In this document: positions 28,035-37,454 of the stretch, piece after piece
Layout: each line of letters begins with the position of its first letter
How positions within the stretch are numbered: the first letter of the stretch is position 1
Assembly (NCBI RefSeq): GCF_002746455.1
Contig: NZ_NWUW01000013.1
Span: forward strand, 1-64,000
Origin: Bacillus fungorum
GTDB taxonomy: Bacteria > Bacillota > Bacilli > Bacillales > Bacillaceae_G
Reading direction: 5' to 3'
Length of the DNA stretch: 64,000 nt
Program-made: the position numbers and the translations under genes
The notes under the pieces: model-generated
What the model was told of the DNA's origin: nothing
What the model saw: the letters and a program-made list of their open reading frames with translations, nothing else
Database searches by the model: none

Positions 28035-28451
28035 GTATGAACCACCTCTCTTGTATTGCTACGGTACTTACTTATCGCCAGAAAACACTTTATTATTTTT
28101 CATATGTGTTTAGTATGAATAACACTGTATAAATTTTCTATTCCATCGAAATTCCCACATTCACATAGTGAATATATTACATAAAAATATTATTCATTTT
28201 AAACTAAATAACATACGTAAATATGAAATTGCATTTTGTTTTCATTTAAGTTTTGTACTGTAAGGTCATTTAAACACAGCTATTTATATAACGTAAAGAA
28301 GTATTTTCATTCCCTTTATTTTCAAGCTTTTATGTCCTTATTTCAAAATATAATCCAATTCACTTTACCGATTAAAATATCTATATAACACAACAGAAAA
28401 CTCTACTTACTAACAATCAGTAAAATTATATTAATATAATTTTTAAACTCA

Positions 28452-28467
28452 TATGCAATTATGCATA
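28452..28467 (-). promoter_or_regulatory. PlcR box of the nhe operon
   Basis: TATGCAATTATGCATA fits the PlcR consensus TATGNANNNNTNCATA at every fixed position. It lies about 530 bp before nheA and only a few bases from the kimA terminator. PlcR with its PapR peptide activates nhe in B. cereus. TATAAT-like sequences follow about 25 bp downstream on the minus strand. The leader 27926-28451 has no long gene, only the short ORF and the palindrome noted separately. Confidence 0.88.
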
Positions 28468-28477
28468 CCATATACAC

Positions 28478-28514
28478 AAAAAGGATAGCTTCAATTTCTT
28501 GAAGCTATCCTTAA
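28478..28514 (-). terminator. terminator after kimA
   Basis: AAGGATAGCTTCAA and TTGAAGCTATCCTT form a 14-bp stem around TTTC, ahead of the kimA stop at 28523, with A and T tails. Confidence 0.8.
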
Positions 28515-28522
28515 AAATCTTC

Positions 28523-30349
28523 TTACTTTTTCAAATGATATGGCACTGTTGTAATAACAACATTTCTTTTATAAAGTAAATACGCACGTATGAGTAAACT
28601 AGATTGATTATGAAGAATATTATGCCAACCTTTTTTCGGAATGAATTGTGGTATAACGACCGTAACTCGGTAATTTGATTCACTCGCTTTATATTGTACT
28701 GTATCAATAAACTTTGTTAGTGGCTGAATAATACTTCTATAATGGGAATATAATGTAACAAGCCGTACATCAGGTTGCCACTTCTTCCACTTCTCTTCAA
28801 ATTTCTTTTCCTCTTCTCTGTCAAAAGCAACATATACAGCGATAACTTGATCTGTAGAAAGAGACTTAGCATAGTTCAATGAATTTTCTACGACATGAGT
28901 CATACCAGCTACAGGAACGACAATTACATTTCCTTCAATCGGAACAAGCCGTTCACAAGTTTTTAAACTTAATTGATCACCCACTGCATCATAATGCTTC
29001 TTAATTCGATGAAACACGAAGATAATAACAGGTAAGAAAATAAGAATCGACCAAACTTGTGCAAATTTAGTTAAAAAGAACATGCTCATTACGATAAAAC
29101 TAATAACTGCACCAATTGAATTAATCGTTAACTTCAAAATCCATCCTTCGGGCTTTTCACGAAGCCATTTTAATACCATCCCTGTTTGAGAAAGTGTAAA
29201 TGGAATAAATACACCTACTGCATATAACGGAATTAAATGCTCTGTTTGCCCTTGAAAAGCTACAATTAAAATAATCGATGCGATTCCAAGTATAATAATA
29301 CCGTTTGAGTAACCTAGGCGGTCTCCTCTAATTGTAAACATTCTCGGTATAAACTTATCTTTTGCAAGGTTAACTGCTAATAGCGGAAATGCAGAATAAC
29401 CTGTATTAGCAGCAAGAATTAGTATTAAAGCAGTTGTGCCTTGTATGAAATAGTACATGAAATTGCGCCCAAAAGTTTGTTCAGCAATTTGTGAAACAAC
29501 TGTTACTTCCTTACTTGGATTAATTCCATAATAATACGCTAAAAAGACAATTCCTGAAAATAAAACTGCAAGTAATGCCCCCATTGCAAGCAATGTTTTC
29601 GCTGCATTGTTAGGTGCAGGATCCTTAAAGTTTGGGATTGCGTTAGATATCGCCTCAACACCTGTTAAAGCAGAGCTTCCTGAGGCAAATGCTCGTAACA
29701 GTAAGAACAAACTAATTCCTGCAACTGGTGTTCCAATCGGTGTGTGTAAATTCGGTGATACGTGACCTGTTAAAATATTGTATATCCCTACACCAATTAA
29801 TATAAATAGTGCTAAAACAAACAAATAAACAGGATATGCTAAAACGGAAGCTGATTCTGTTACCCCTCTTAAATTTAATATCGTAATCAATATAACAAAT
29901 ATAACTGCAATAATTACGTTGTGTGCATGTAAGCTCGGAAAAGCAGATGTAATTGCATCTGTACCTGCGGACACACTTACCGCTACCGTTAAAATATAAT
30001 CGACTAATAAAGACCCTCCAGCTATTAATCCCGGATTCATCCCTAAATTTTCTTTTGATACAACATACGCGCCCCCGCCATGCGGATAAGCAAAAATAAT
30101 TTGTCGATAAGATAAAATAAGAGCTGTCAATAACACTAATACTCCAACAGCTATCGGAATAGAATACCAATACGCTATTGCTCCAAGACCTGTTAAAGCA
30201 ATTAAAATTTGCTCTGGACCGTAAGCAACCGATGATAAAGCGTCAGAAGATAGAATGGCTAACGCCTTCGTTTTATTGAGCTTTTGTTCTCCAAGCTCAG
30301 TTGATTTTAACGGCCTTCCAATTAAAAATTTTTTGATAGATGAAACCAC
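28523..30349 (-). CDS. kimA: KimA (YdaO) high-affinity potassium importer
   Basis: A 608-residue APC-superfamily protein. It is very close to B. subtilis KimA across its length: SSDALSSVAYGPEQILIAL, YPHGGGAYVVSKENLG, LLVDYILTVAVSVSAGTDAI and HLIPLYAVGVFIPFTLSQTG. Twelve membrane helices are followed by a cytoplasmic USP-like C-terminal domain from about residue 450, which binds c-di-AMP in KimA. The start is GTG 30349, 11 bp after GGAG. A c-di-AMP riboswitch and terminator lie in the leader, so both the message and the protein should be shut down by c-di-AMP. Confidence 0.93.
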   Translation of the reverse strand: MVSSIKKFLIGRPLKSTELGEQKLNKTKALAILSSDALSSVAYGPEQILIALTGLGAIAYWYSIPIAVGVLVLLTALILSYRQIIFAYPHGGGAYVVSKENLGMNPGLIAGGSLLVDYILTVAVSVSAGTDAITSAFPSLHAHNVIIAVIFVILITILNLRGVTESASVLAYPVYLFVLALFILIGVGIYNILTGHVSPNLHTPIGTPVAGISLFLLLRAFASGSSALTGVEAISNAIPNFKDPAPNNAAKTLLAMGALLAVLFSGIVFLAYYYGINPSKEVTVVSQIAEQTFGRNFMYYFIQGTTALILILAANTGYSAFPLLAVNLAKDKFIPRMFTIRGDRLGYSNGIIILGIASIILIVAFQGQTEHLIPLYAVGVFIPFTLSQTGMVLKWLREKPEGWILKLTINSIGAVISFIVMSMFFLTKFAQVWSILIFLPVIIFVFHRIKKHYDAVGDQLSLKTCERLVPIEGNVIVVPVAGMTHVVENSLNYAKSLSTDQVIAVYVAFDREEEKKFEEKWKKWQPDVRLVTLYSHYRSIIQPLTKFIDTVQYKASESNYRVTVVIPQFIPKKGWHNILHNQSSLLIRAYLLYKRNVVITTVPYHLKK

Positions 30350-30423
30350 TGCTGTCCACTCTCCAATAATTTTGTACGAACTTTTCTGCTTGTTACAGCT
30401 AATAGACTATTTCTTCAGAAAAC

Positions 30424-30466
30424 AAAAAATGTCTACAAGCCATCAAGAAATAGACTTGTAGACATT
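30424..30466 (-). terminator. expression-platform terminator of the kimA riboswitch
   Basis: ATGTCTACAAG and CTTGTAGACAT form a stem followed by TTTTTTG on the minus strand, about 75 bp before the kimA start. It lies between the aptamer and the gene, as expected for an OFF switch. Confidence 0.85.
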
Positions 30467-30507
30467 AATTTTTTTGTCGCACAAGCTCCACCTTCCTTCT
30501 CAATATA

Positions 30508-30634
30508 ACGCTTACGAGGTTAGCTGTCGGATTCGGGCCTATGAGTAGCCCTACCTTTTTCAAGGATTCACCCCATTGAATTATGCACTAATTCATTAGA
30601 ACGGGTCCCCCGTACCGTGCGGTTTCAGCGATTT
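30508..30634 (-). ncRNA. ydaO-yuaA type c-di-AMP riboswitch aptamer
   Basis: On the minus strand the conserved blocks occur in order: TCGCTGA with CCGCACGG, GGGGTGAATCC, GGTAGGGCTACTCATAGG, CCCGAATCCGACAGC, TAACCTCGTAAGCG. The end AAGCG pairs with CGCT at the start. This is a close match to the ydaO class, which binds two c-di-AMP molecules and stops transcription. The gene downstream is kimA, the usual target. Confidence 0.93.
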
Positions 30635-30655
30635 AGAAAATTGAAACTGTGGATT

Positions 30656-30684
30656 ATAATACCCCTTTATTTTCAAAATGTAAA
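30656..30684 (-). promoter_or_regulatory. kimA promoter
   Basis: On the minus strand TTTACA and TATTAT are 17 bp apart, about 20 bp before the aptamer. Confidence 0.5.
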
Positions 30685-30780
30685 CAAAAATTTTTAAAAA
30701 GGAAAAATTTAAAATGATCGCGCATAATCCACCGAAAAACATGCATAATGAATACTAAAAAATCCACAAAGGAGACCCGT

Positions 30781-30909
30781 ATGTCTAAAGAAAAGAAACC
30801 TATTTTTTCCGATTCATATTTAGATGCATTAGCAAGTGAAATTAATCAGTTATACAGTAAACGTGAACAGGAAATAAATTTGACAGATAGAACTAAAAGA
30901 AATAAATAA
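30781..30909 (+). CDS. 42-residue small hypothetical protein
   Basis: ATG 30781 has AAAGGAG at an ideal distance, and a strong terminator follows the TAA at 30909. The product (MSKEKKPIFSDSYLDALASE, then INQLYSKREQ and a basic end) is charged, helical and cytoplasmic. No family was recognised. The clean gene signals make it likely to be real. Confidence 0.7.
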   Translation: MSKEKKPIFSDSYLDALASEINQLYSKREQEINLTDRTKRNK

Positions 30910-30924
30910 TTTGTCATACAAAAA

Positions 30925-30966
30925 TAAAAAAGATAGCAATACACTTATATATTGCTATCTTTTTTA
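30925..30966. terminator. bidirectional terminator between the small ORF and the PanE-like gene
   Basis: AAAAAAGATAGCAATA and TATTGCTATCTTTTTT around CACTTATA, with A and T runs on both sides. Confidence 0.85.
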
Positions 30967-30980
30967 TTTTTTCATACATC

Positions 30981-31916
30981 CTATTCTATAACGGATCTGT
31001 TAAAGGACACCTCTTCATACACCTTTAAATTTTGATATACAGCACCTAACAATGGTGCTTCTATAGAAAATTGCTCTGCTAAATCCAATAAATATCCTTG
31101 TAAGTGATTACCTTCAATGAGCGAACCTTTTTCCATATCACGCTGCATCGATGACTTCATATCATACGAAATTTTATTAATCGTTTTCATATGTTCCTGG
31201 GCAATATTTCCCTTTACAGGAGCTCCTAATGCCCTCATGATTTGTACAGATTCTTCAAATAAATTTCGGATAAAATCTCGACCGCCTTCGCTTTCACGAA
31301 TCGGTCCTATTGGTGCACGCATTAATGTTGTCACACCTGACATTACAGTAATAAATAAATATTTATGCCACATATCTTGCGTAATATTTTCACTTAAAAC
31401 AAAACTAGATTTCGTACCTGCAAATGCTTTAGCAATATGCTGTATTCTCTCTGAATCGTGAAGCTTAATTTCGCCAAATACAAGCCTGTTGGCAGCACTA
31501 GTTTGCACTATTTCTCCTTGATCGTTTAACGTCGTTTCGATAAAGCATAAACCGCCAATCACTTTTTCTTCACCGAATTCTTTTTGTAATAGTGATAAAT
31601 GAGCGATACCGTTTAACAATGGAATGATTACAGTATTTTTACCTACAAACGGCTTCAAATCTTGAATTGCCTCGTTTAGATGGTACGCTTTTGTTGAAAA
31701 CAAAATGACATCAAATGGAGAAGTTCGATCTTCTTTCGTTATTAATTTCGGTTGGAAAGAAAAATCCCCATTAACACTTCGGATTACAAGTCCCCTTTCC
31801 TCCAATTGTTCTTTCCGTTTACTACGAACAAGAAACGTAACATCTTCTCCCTTTTCGACTAATCTGCCACCAAAAAAACCTCCGACTCCACCAGCTCCTA
31901 ATACTAAAATCCGCAT
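30981..31916 (-). CDS. 2-dehydropantoate 2-reductase family protein (PanE/ApbA)
   Basis: A 311-residue NADPH-dependent ketopantoate-reductase-type enzyme. The Rossmann motif MRILVLGAGGVGGFFGG is at the N-terminus, and LFSTKAYHLNEAI carries the catalytic lysine region. The helical C-terminal domain has SSMQRDMEKGSLIEGN, the usual family signature. It would make pantoate for coenzyme A. Bacillus genomes often have several panE-like genes and this one is not linked to panB/C/D, so its substrate is not certain. Confidence 0.85.
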   Translation of the reverse strand: MRILVLGAGGVGGFFGGRLVEKGEDVTFLVRSKRKEQLEERGLVIRSVNGDFSFQPKLITKEDRTSPFDVILFSTKAYHLNEAIQDLKPFVGKNTVIIPLLNGIAHLSLLQKEFGEEKVIGGLCFIETTLNDQGEIVQTSAANRLVFGEIKLHDSERIQHIAKAFAGTKSSFVLSENITQDMWHKYLFITVMSGVTTLMRAPIGPIRESEGGRDFIRNLFEESVQIMRALGAPVKGNIAQEHMKTINKISYDMKSSMQRDMEKGSLIEGNHLQGYLLDLAEQFSIEAPLLGAVYQNLKVYEEVSFNRSVIE

Positions 31917-32091
31917 ACAACACCCCCCTATTCAAAATACAAGTTTATAACTTTTAGTATACATAACATTATACATATCCCCTACTAAATAAGCTGAATG
32001 TTCATTCTTAACCGAGTATAAAACAGTGGTTATTTTCAAATAAATTTGGGCATGTTGTTTTTATAGCATATATGGAAAGGAAACAATGTAA

Positions 32092-33567
32092 ATGGAGGCA
32101 ATACAAACAATCGAGGAAAAAGATGTAACAACAGCTATATTTCAATTTATATTCCCGTTTTCTTTTAAAACTGGATATGAACAAAATATGTTCCCCTTCT
32201 TACAGAAAAATGATTTTCGCCCTTTTCGACTCAATCATCTTGAAAATGAGAATACATACTACGGAAAGTTTCAAGTTTCACATCAAAATATGGAAGCATA
32301 CTATCTTTCATTTACAAATAAAATTCTATTTCCTCACTCAGAGCATCAAAAAGGATTACAGCGCTATTCTAAAGACCTTAACTTGACTGGACATTTAACA
32401 ACAAATCTTATTTCTGTTCCATTCAAGATTCATTCTATTGACGTAACACTTTGTCCTTATGAGCTTGGCTTCTTAACAATTCGGACAGAAGTAGAAACGA
32501 CTCCAAACACGACATTATCAGAAGCAATTGAATTTGCTGCCCGCTTCCGTGTACTTGAAACTAAAAATAATACATGTGAGACTATTTGCATTGAATGTAA
32601 TGGAAAACAATATTCACAAGTAGAGAAGCTTATATTCGGTGATTTATTTCATGGCTTAACAGACTTCTTTGAGAACAAGAGATTGCGGAGCTCTTACTTT
32701 CAAACATTTCCATTCTTTGAAGATCAACGAATGTATGTACAAACGTTATTATCCATAAACAAAGAGTCAGACCTTCATGTAATCGATGTATACCGAGCTT
32801 CCAGTCTTTCCGGATTAACAGACGATGGTAAGCCGTATATTAGCGCAAATAATGTTCCTTATATTCAAGATTATTTATCAAAACATTCTTATCAAAGATG
32901 GGCTCCTAATCGCTACTTTATTATGGAAGAACATATTTTCACATGTATAACAAACGAAGGGGAACACGAATTTGCTAAACTTGCTAGTCAAATGTACGGG
33001 GAGTTTTATTACGCTTTGTTATTAAATCTATTTCATAAAGTTGTTTTATTGAAAATGGCAAACGCTTATGCTGAGCTAAATATTGAACAAGATACAAATG
33101 AAATAGAGAAATTAATTTATTCAATCAATTCATTTACAGCGAATTACTTTTCTTTAGAGTTAGTATCCCAATCACAGAGTGAAGATATTTTCTTCCGCTT
33201 AAGAAAGCTATTTAACATTGAAGTACTATACTCGAATGCAAAACAAAATCTTGATAGTTTGTTTAGATATCAAGAAAACGTCGCTTCTAAAAAAGATAGC
33301 CTTTTACTATTAATTTTAACGCTCTACTCTGTAGTAGGTCAAATGTTAGGGTTTACTATGATTGATCTTTTAAGAAACACCGATTCAAACAAAATATCGT
33401 CGCCACTTGAATTTTTCGCGCTTTTAATAGCAATTAGCGGCATAGTCATTTCACTTATTTTAGGTGCACAAAGTTTATACCAATGGAGTCTACAACATAA
33501 ACGAAGAAAAGCATGGGTAAAACAAACTGTACTTTCTGCTGTGAAAGAGAAAGATGATAAGAAGTAA
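32092..33567 (+). CDS. unknown 491-residue protein with two C-terminal membrane helices
   Basis: The long soluble N-terminal part (1-400) has no motif that I recognise. Two hydrophobic helices follow: LLLLILTLYSVVGQMLGF (about 403-425) and EFFALLIAISGIVISLILGA (about 443-465), then a short basic tail. This order recalls CorA-type channels, but the GMN motif after the first helix is absent. The gene has GGAAAGGAAAC about 8 bp before the ATG and stands alone between two minus-strand genes. Probably a species-group protein; function unknown. Confidence 0.6.
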   Translation: MEAIQTIEEKDVTTAIFQFIFPFSFKTGYEQNMFPFLQKNDFRPFRLNHLENENTYYGKFQVSHQNMEAYYLSFTNKILFPHSEHQKGLQRYSKDLNLTGHLTTNLISVPFKIHSIDVTLCPYELGFLTIRTEVETTPNTTLSEAIEFAARFRVLETKNNTCETICIECNGKQYSQVEKLIFGDLFHGLTDFFENKRLRSSYFQTFPFFEDQRMYVQTLLSINKESDLHVIDVYRASSLSGLTDDGKPYISANNVPYIQDYLSKHSYQRWAPNRYFIMEEHIFTCITNEGEHEFAKLASQMYGEFYYALLLNLFHKVVLLKMANAYAELNIEQDTNEIEKLIYSINSFTANYFSLELVSQSQSEDIFFRLRKLFNIEVLYSNAKQNLDSLFRYQENVASKKDSLLLLILTLYSVVGQMLGFTMIDLLRNTDSNKISSPLEFFALLIAISGIVISLILGAQSLYQWSLQHKRRKAWVKQTVLSAVKEKDDKK

Positions 33568-33677
33568 AGAAGGTTATTTTCCAATTACAAATACGTGGTA
33601 CACTTCAGTAAATGAGATTTTCATCAGCGATTTTTAAAATATATCGACTTACCGACAAAACAAAGAAACGCATAGTA

Positions 33678-33718
33678 AAAAAAGTACTCCAAAATAAAAT
33701 TTGGAGTACTTTTTTATT
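33678..33718. terminator. bidirectional terminator between the 491-residue protein gene and trhO
   Basis: AAAAAAGTACTCCAAA and TTTGGAGTACTTTTTT form a stem around a short AT loop, with runs on both sides. Confidence 0.85.
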
Positions 33719-33723
33719 AAAGC

Positions 33724-34683
33724 TTACTTTCCTGCTTCGATTTTCTCTAATGCAGCAGCTACTTGTTCTTCCGTTAATTCATGTTGTATTACATAGCGGT
33801 TACGTGGACTTACACGACATTCATGAGAACATGCACGTAAATATTTCGCTTCGTTTTCTTCAGAACATAAAATTTTCTTATTACATTCTGGATTTGAACA
33901 GTTTACATAGCGCTCACATGGTTCACCTGTAAAGTGGTCTTTACCAACGATAACATGTTCTTTTTGGTTTACTGGAACAGCGATACGCTCATCAAACACG
34001 TAACATTGTCCATTCCAAAGCTCACCTTGTACTTCTGGATCTTTTCCGTACGTTACAATTCCGCCGTGAAGCTGGCTTACATCTTCATAACCTTCACGAA
34101 CTAACCAACCAGAGAATTTCTCACAACGAATTCCGCCTGTACAGTATGTTAAAATCTTTTTACCTTCAAGTACTTCTTTATTGTCTCGAATCCAATCTGG
34201 TAATTCACGGAATGATTCGATATCAGGTTTAATCGCACCTTTGAAGTGTCCTAAATCAAACTCATAATCATTTCGTGCATCAATGATAACTGTATCTTCT
34301 TGTTTCATTGCTTCATAAAAATCTTTTGGCTCTAAATACTTCCCAGTTATTTCATGTGGGTTAATGTCATCTTCTAGACGAAGTGTAACTAACTCTGGAC
34401 GAGGACGTACGTGCATTTTCTTGAATGCATGCCCTTCTTCTTCATCTATTTTAAATACGATGCCATCAAAACGTGGATCATTGTTCATTGCTTCCATGTA
34501 TTTCTCTGTTTGTTCTACAGTTCCAGAACAAGTTCCGTTAATACCTTCTTTCGCTACAAGAATTCTTCCTTTTAATTCAAGCGAATTACAAAATTCTAAA
34601 TGCTCTGCAGCAAATTCTTCTGGGTTTTCAATTGTTGTGTACATGTAATATAGTAATACTCTGTATGGTTTTGTAGTTGCCAA
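33724..34683 (-). CDS. trhO: TrhO, tRNA uridine(34) hydroxylase (UPF0176 rhodanese protein)
   Basis: A 319-residue cytoplasmic protein. It has an N-terminal acylphosphatase-like domain (1-110; [15 protein letters not shown]) and a rhodanese domain (about 120-225; [13 protein letters not shown], with the active cysteine in [18 protein letters not shown]). The C-terminal cysteine-rich segment ([21 protein letters not shown]) may bind zinc. TrhO uses oxygen to make 5-hydroxyuridine at the tRNA wobble position. Length and motif order match. It is monocistronic; an upstream gap of about 470 bp precedes mntH in the opposite direction. Confidence 0.92.
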   Translation of the reverse strand: MATTKPYRVLLYYMYTTIENPEEFAAEHLEFCNSLELKGRILVAKEGINGTCSGTVEQTEKYMEAMNNDPRFDGIVFKIDEEEGHAFKKMHVRPRPELVTLRLEDDINPHEITGKYLEPKDFYEAMKQEDTVIIDARNDYEFDLGHFKGAIKPDIESFRELPDWIRDNKEVLEGKKILTYCTGGIRCEKFSGWLVREGYEDVSQLHGGIVTYGKDPEVQGELWNGQCYVFDERIAVPVNQKEHVIVGKDHFTGEPCERYVNCSNPECNKKILCSEENEAKYLRACSHECRVSPRNRYVIQHELTEEQVAAALEKIEAGK

Positions 34684-35034
34684 TGTATTTCTACCACCTA
34701 TCTAATTTTTAAAATCATGTATAAGTTAACGTTCATATCAAAACATATATAATAAGAAAATGAATCCCATTTTCTTTTCTTTATACTATTTTCTATCAGT
34801 TAACAAAAATAAAAACAAGATTACACATCAAAACACTATGGTTATGTTGTAATCCCAATATATTATATATCATACAAATGCAATTCCATCAATTAATATG
34901 CTGTATTATAGGCTTTATGTTCACATAAATTTCAAAAACAGCCCTTTAATTCATTATGTTTCCCCACGTCATCACACCATAAACTCCCAATTTATTTTAC
35001 GTTATTACACCATCCATTGCATAAAGGCATATAA

Positions 35035-35051
35035 TTTGCATTAAGGAAACT
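35035..35051 (+). promoter_or_regulatory. MntR-like operator upstream of mntH
   Basis: TTTGCATTAAGGAAACT agrees with the MntR box as recalled from B. subtilis mntH (TTTGCCTTAAGGAAACT), differing at one base. It lies 110 bp before mntH. Apart from this, the gap 34684-35160 is AT-rich and shows only a possible promoter (TTGAAA at 35094, 17 bp, TACAAT at 35117). Confidence 0.65.
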
Positions 35052-35160
35052 TTCGTGTTCAAATGAAATTATTACATAACATATTTAAATGTATTGAAAT
35101 AATGAGTAAGAATAAATACAATAATTTCATCAAGTTAACATTTTAAAGGGGAAAACTACT

Positions 35161-36456
35161 ATGAATAAAGATATAACAAAAGATGAACATCTCCCTTCTG
35201 AAAGTACAACTGTACAATCAGCTCACTTAGCTTTAAGTGGAGAAACAAAAGGCTGGAAAAGACTGTTACCATTTTTAGGACCCGCTTTTATCGCGTCCGT
35301 TGCTTATATTGATCCTGGCAACTTTGCTACAAATATCGCAGCTGGTTCACAATATGGATATTTACTATTATGGGTTATATTCGCTTCTAACTTAATGGCT
35401 GTATTAATCCAAACTTTATCGGCTAAATTAGGAATTGCTACAGGAAACAATTTACCCGAAATAGCTCGTGAACACTTTCCAAAACCTGTGTCTATCGGTT
35501 TATGGATACAAGGTGAACTAGTTATTATGGCTACAGATTTAGCGGAATTTATTGGAGCTGCATTGGGGCTTTACTTACTATTTGGGATTCCGATGCTACC
35601 TGCCGCTTTAATTACTGCAGTCGGATCATTTATTATTCTCGAGTTTCAACGTAGAGGATTTCGTCCACTAGAAGCTATTATTACTGGAATGATTTTCATT
35701 GTAGTAATCGCTTTCGGGATTCAAGTTTTTTATGCAAAACCAGAATTAAGTCCCCTTCTTTCAGGACTATTTATTCCAAAATTCCAAGGTGTAGACAGTA
35801 TATTACTTGGAGCAGGGATATTAGGCGCGACAGTTATGCCACATGCAATATATTTACATTCTGCATTGACACAACGCCGCGTGGTCGGAACAACTGACGA
35901 ACAAAAGAAAAAGATTTTCCGTTTCGAATTTATCGATATTATTATTGCAATGGTTATCGCTGGCGCAATTAATGCGAGTATGTTAATTGTAGCAGCTGCA
36001 CTATTCTTTAAAAACGGTATGCAAGTTGAAGATTTAGATGTGGCATACACTCAGTTTAGCAACTTAGTCGGTCCTGTATCAGCTGCGTTATTTGGGATTG
36101 GACTTTTATCAGCAGGTTTATCAAGCTCTTCTGTCGGTACAATGTCAGGTGACATTATTATGCAAGGTTTCATTCGAATGCATATTCCGTTATACTTACG
36201 CCGCTTTATTACAATGATTCCACCATTAGTTATTATCGCTTTAGGTGTAAATCCAACTTACGCTCTAGTCATGAGCCAAGTTGTCTTATCATTCGGTATT
36301 GCCTTTGCATTAGTACCACTTATTATGTTTACAAGTAATAAAAAGATTATGGGTGCACTCGTTAATCACCGCATAACAACCTTTATCGCTTGGATCATTG
36401 CTGCACTTGTTATCATTTTAAATATTTTCTTACTGTATCAAACATTTGTAGGGTAA
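35161..36456 (+). CDS. mntH: MntH, NRAMP-family manganese/divalent metal transporter
   Basis: A 431-residue proton-coupled Mn2+ importer with about 11 membrane helices. The metal-binding motifs are DPGNFATNIAAG in the first helix and MPHAIYLHS in the sixth. ATG 35161 follows AAAGGGGAAAAC. An MntR-like operator upstream suggests repression by manganese. It appears monocistronic with its own terminator. Confidence 0.95.
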   Translation: MNKDITKDEHLPSESTTVQSAHLALSGETKGWKRLLPFLGPAFIASVAYIDPGNFATNIAAGSQYGYLLLWVIFASNLMAVLIQTLSAKLGIATGNNLPEIAREHFPKPVSIGLWIQGELVIMATDLAEFIGAALGLYLLFGIPMLPAALITAVGSFIILEFQRRGFRPLEAIITGMIFIVVIAFGIQVFYAKPELSPLLSGLFIPKFQGVDSILLGAGILGATVMPHAIYLHSALTQRRVVGTTDEQKKKIFRFEFIDIIIAMVIAGAINASMLIVAAALFFKNGMQVEDLDVAYTQFSNLVGPVSAALFGIGLLSAGLSSSSVGTMSGDIIMQGFIRMHIPLYLRRFITMIPPLVIIALGVNPTYALVMSQVVLSFGIAFALVPLIMFTSNKKIMGALVNHRITTFIAWIIAALVIILNIFLLYQTFVG

Positions 36457-36459
36457 TGA

Positions 36460-36496
36460 GAAAAGGTATTCCAATAAACTGGAATACCTTTTTTAA
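36460..36496. terminator. terminator after mntH
   Basis: AAAAGGTATTCCA and TGGAATACCTTTT around ATAAAC, with a T-run on the plus strand. It could also serve the converging M23 gene. Confidence 0.85.
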
Positions 36497-36511
36497 TGAA
36501 GTAATTCTCTT

Positions 36512-37372
36512 CTAATTACCTCTTATATATGTCCCTCTTTCCGGCATCATCGCACCTTTTTCAGTTTGAAAGTACAGTGGCAATCCTTCTGCTAAAAACA
36601 TACTTACCTTTGATGGATCCTGCCTTTGATGATGAATATGTAAATGTGGCTCACTTGAACTTCCTGAGTTACCTACTTGAGCAAGAAACTCTCCTTCATT
36701 TACATGTTGTCCTTCCCTCACTTTAATTGACCCTTTCTTTAAATGGGCAAGAATCAAAAATGTGCCTGTTTCATCTACTCGTAAATATATGTGATTCCCC
36801 GCCATCGACTGAAAATTTTCCGATCCAGGAACTAAATCTTGGTCATTATTATTAATTGAAACAACCGTCCCAGAAGCTGGTGCCATTACTTTCGCTCCGA
36901 ATATTCCATAATCCACTAACTTATTACTTTTTACTTCAGCAGGTGGAATGAGAATATCATATGCCCATCGTTCATTCGGTTTTGTAACGTGATAGTTCGT
37001 TTCTAACCGATCACCACCCCAGCCTACTAGTGCTCTTTCATTTAAAGGAAAACGAACGACTATTTTAGGATTCATAGACTGTACATTTGCTGGATAAGCA
37101 AGTCCGCCTATGTTAGCAAACCAACCTAAAGGCCAAGCCCCAATTATAGAGAAAAGAACTATGAAGAGTAGCGTTCTATCTAACCGCTTTCTGAAAATGC
37201 CTTTCCACACAAATAGTAATACTGACCCTATCAAAATAAGGATTGATACTAGGCTAAACGCTTGTATACTCCACCAAAAAACGACTGATATAATACCATT
37301 AGCTAAATAAACTACACTCCAACTTGTAATTAAAAAAGCAACTAAAATTACTAATACATATTTCTTCCACAT
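36512..37372 (-). CDS. membrane-anchored M23 family peptidase
   Basis: A 286-residue protein. About three hydrophobic helices cover residues 1-100. An extracytoplasmic M23 domain follows (about 115-270), with NYHVTKPNERWAYDI at the first metal site, a VMAPASGTVVS strand and PHLHIHHQ at the last. In this form His of NYH and Asp of AYD would be the ligands, not the compact HxxxD of LytM; zinc binding is therefore likely but not certain. It would cut peptidoglycan cross-bridges. It lies 82 bp after a histidine kinase gene on the same strand, so it may be controlled by that two-component system. Confidence 0.78.
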   Translation of the reverse strand: MWKKYVLVILVAFLITSWSVVYLANGIISVVFWWSIQAFSLVSILILIGSVLLFVWKGIFRKRLDRTLLFIVLFSIIGAWPLGWFANIGGLAYPANVQSMNPKIVVRFPLNERALVGWGGDRLETNYHVTKPNERWAYDILIPPAEVKSNKLVDYGIFGAKVMAPASGTVVSINNNDQDLVPGSENFQSMAGNHIYLRVDETGTFLILAHLKKGSIKVREGQHVNEGEFLAQVGNSGSSSEPHLHIHHQRQDPSKVSMFLAEGLPLYFQTEKGAMMPERGTYIRGN

Positions 37373-37454
37373 GTTGTATCCCTACTCTCATATCTTTGTT
37401 CTACATGATACGAAGTGAAAATTACGACATATAAAAGAAATACTTACGACTTTC

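Noticed and set aside
27926..28045. A 40-codon N-terminal extension of NheA
   Set aside because: GTG 27925 has a strong GGAGGAG and gives the known 386-residue length; the extension does not look like a signal peptide.
29712..30170. A 152-residue frame inside kimA on the same strand
   Set aside because: It lies wholly within a well-supported gene, has a strange composition rich in Tyr, Cys and Ser, and has no RBS.
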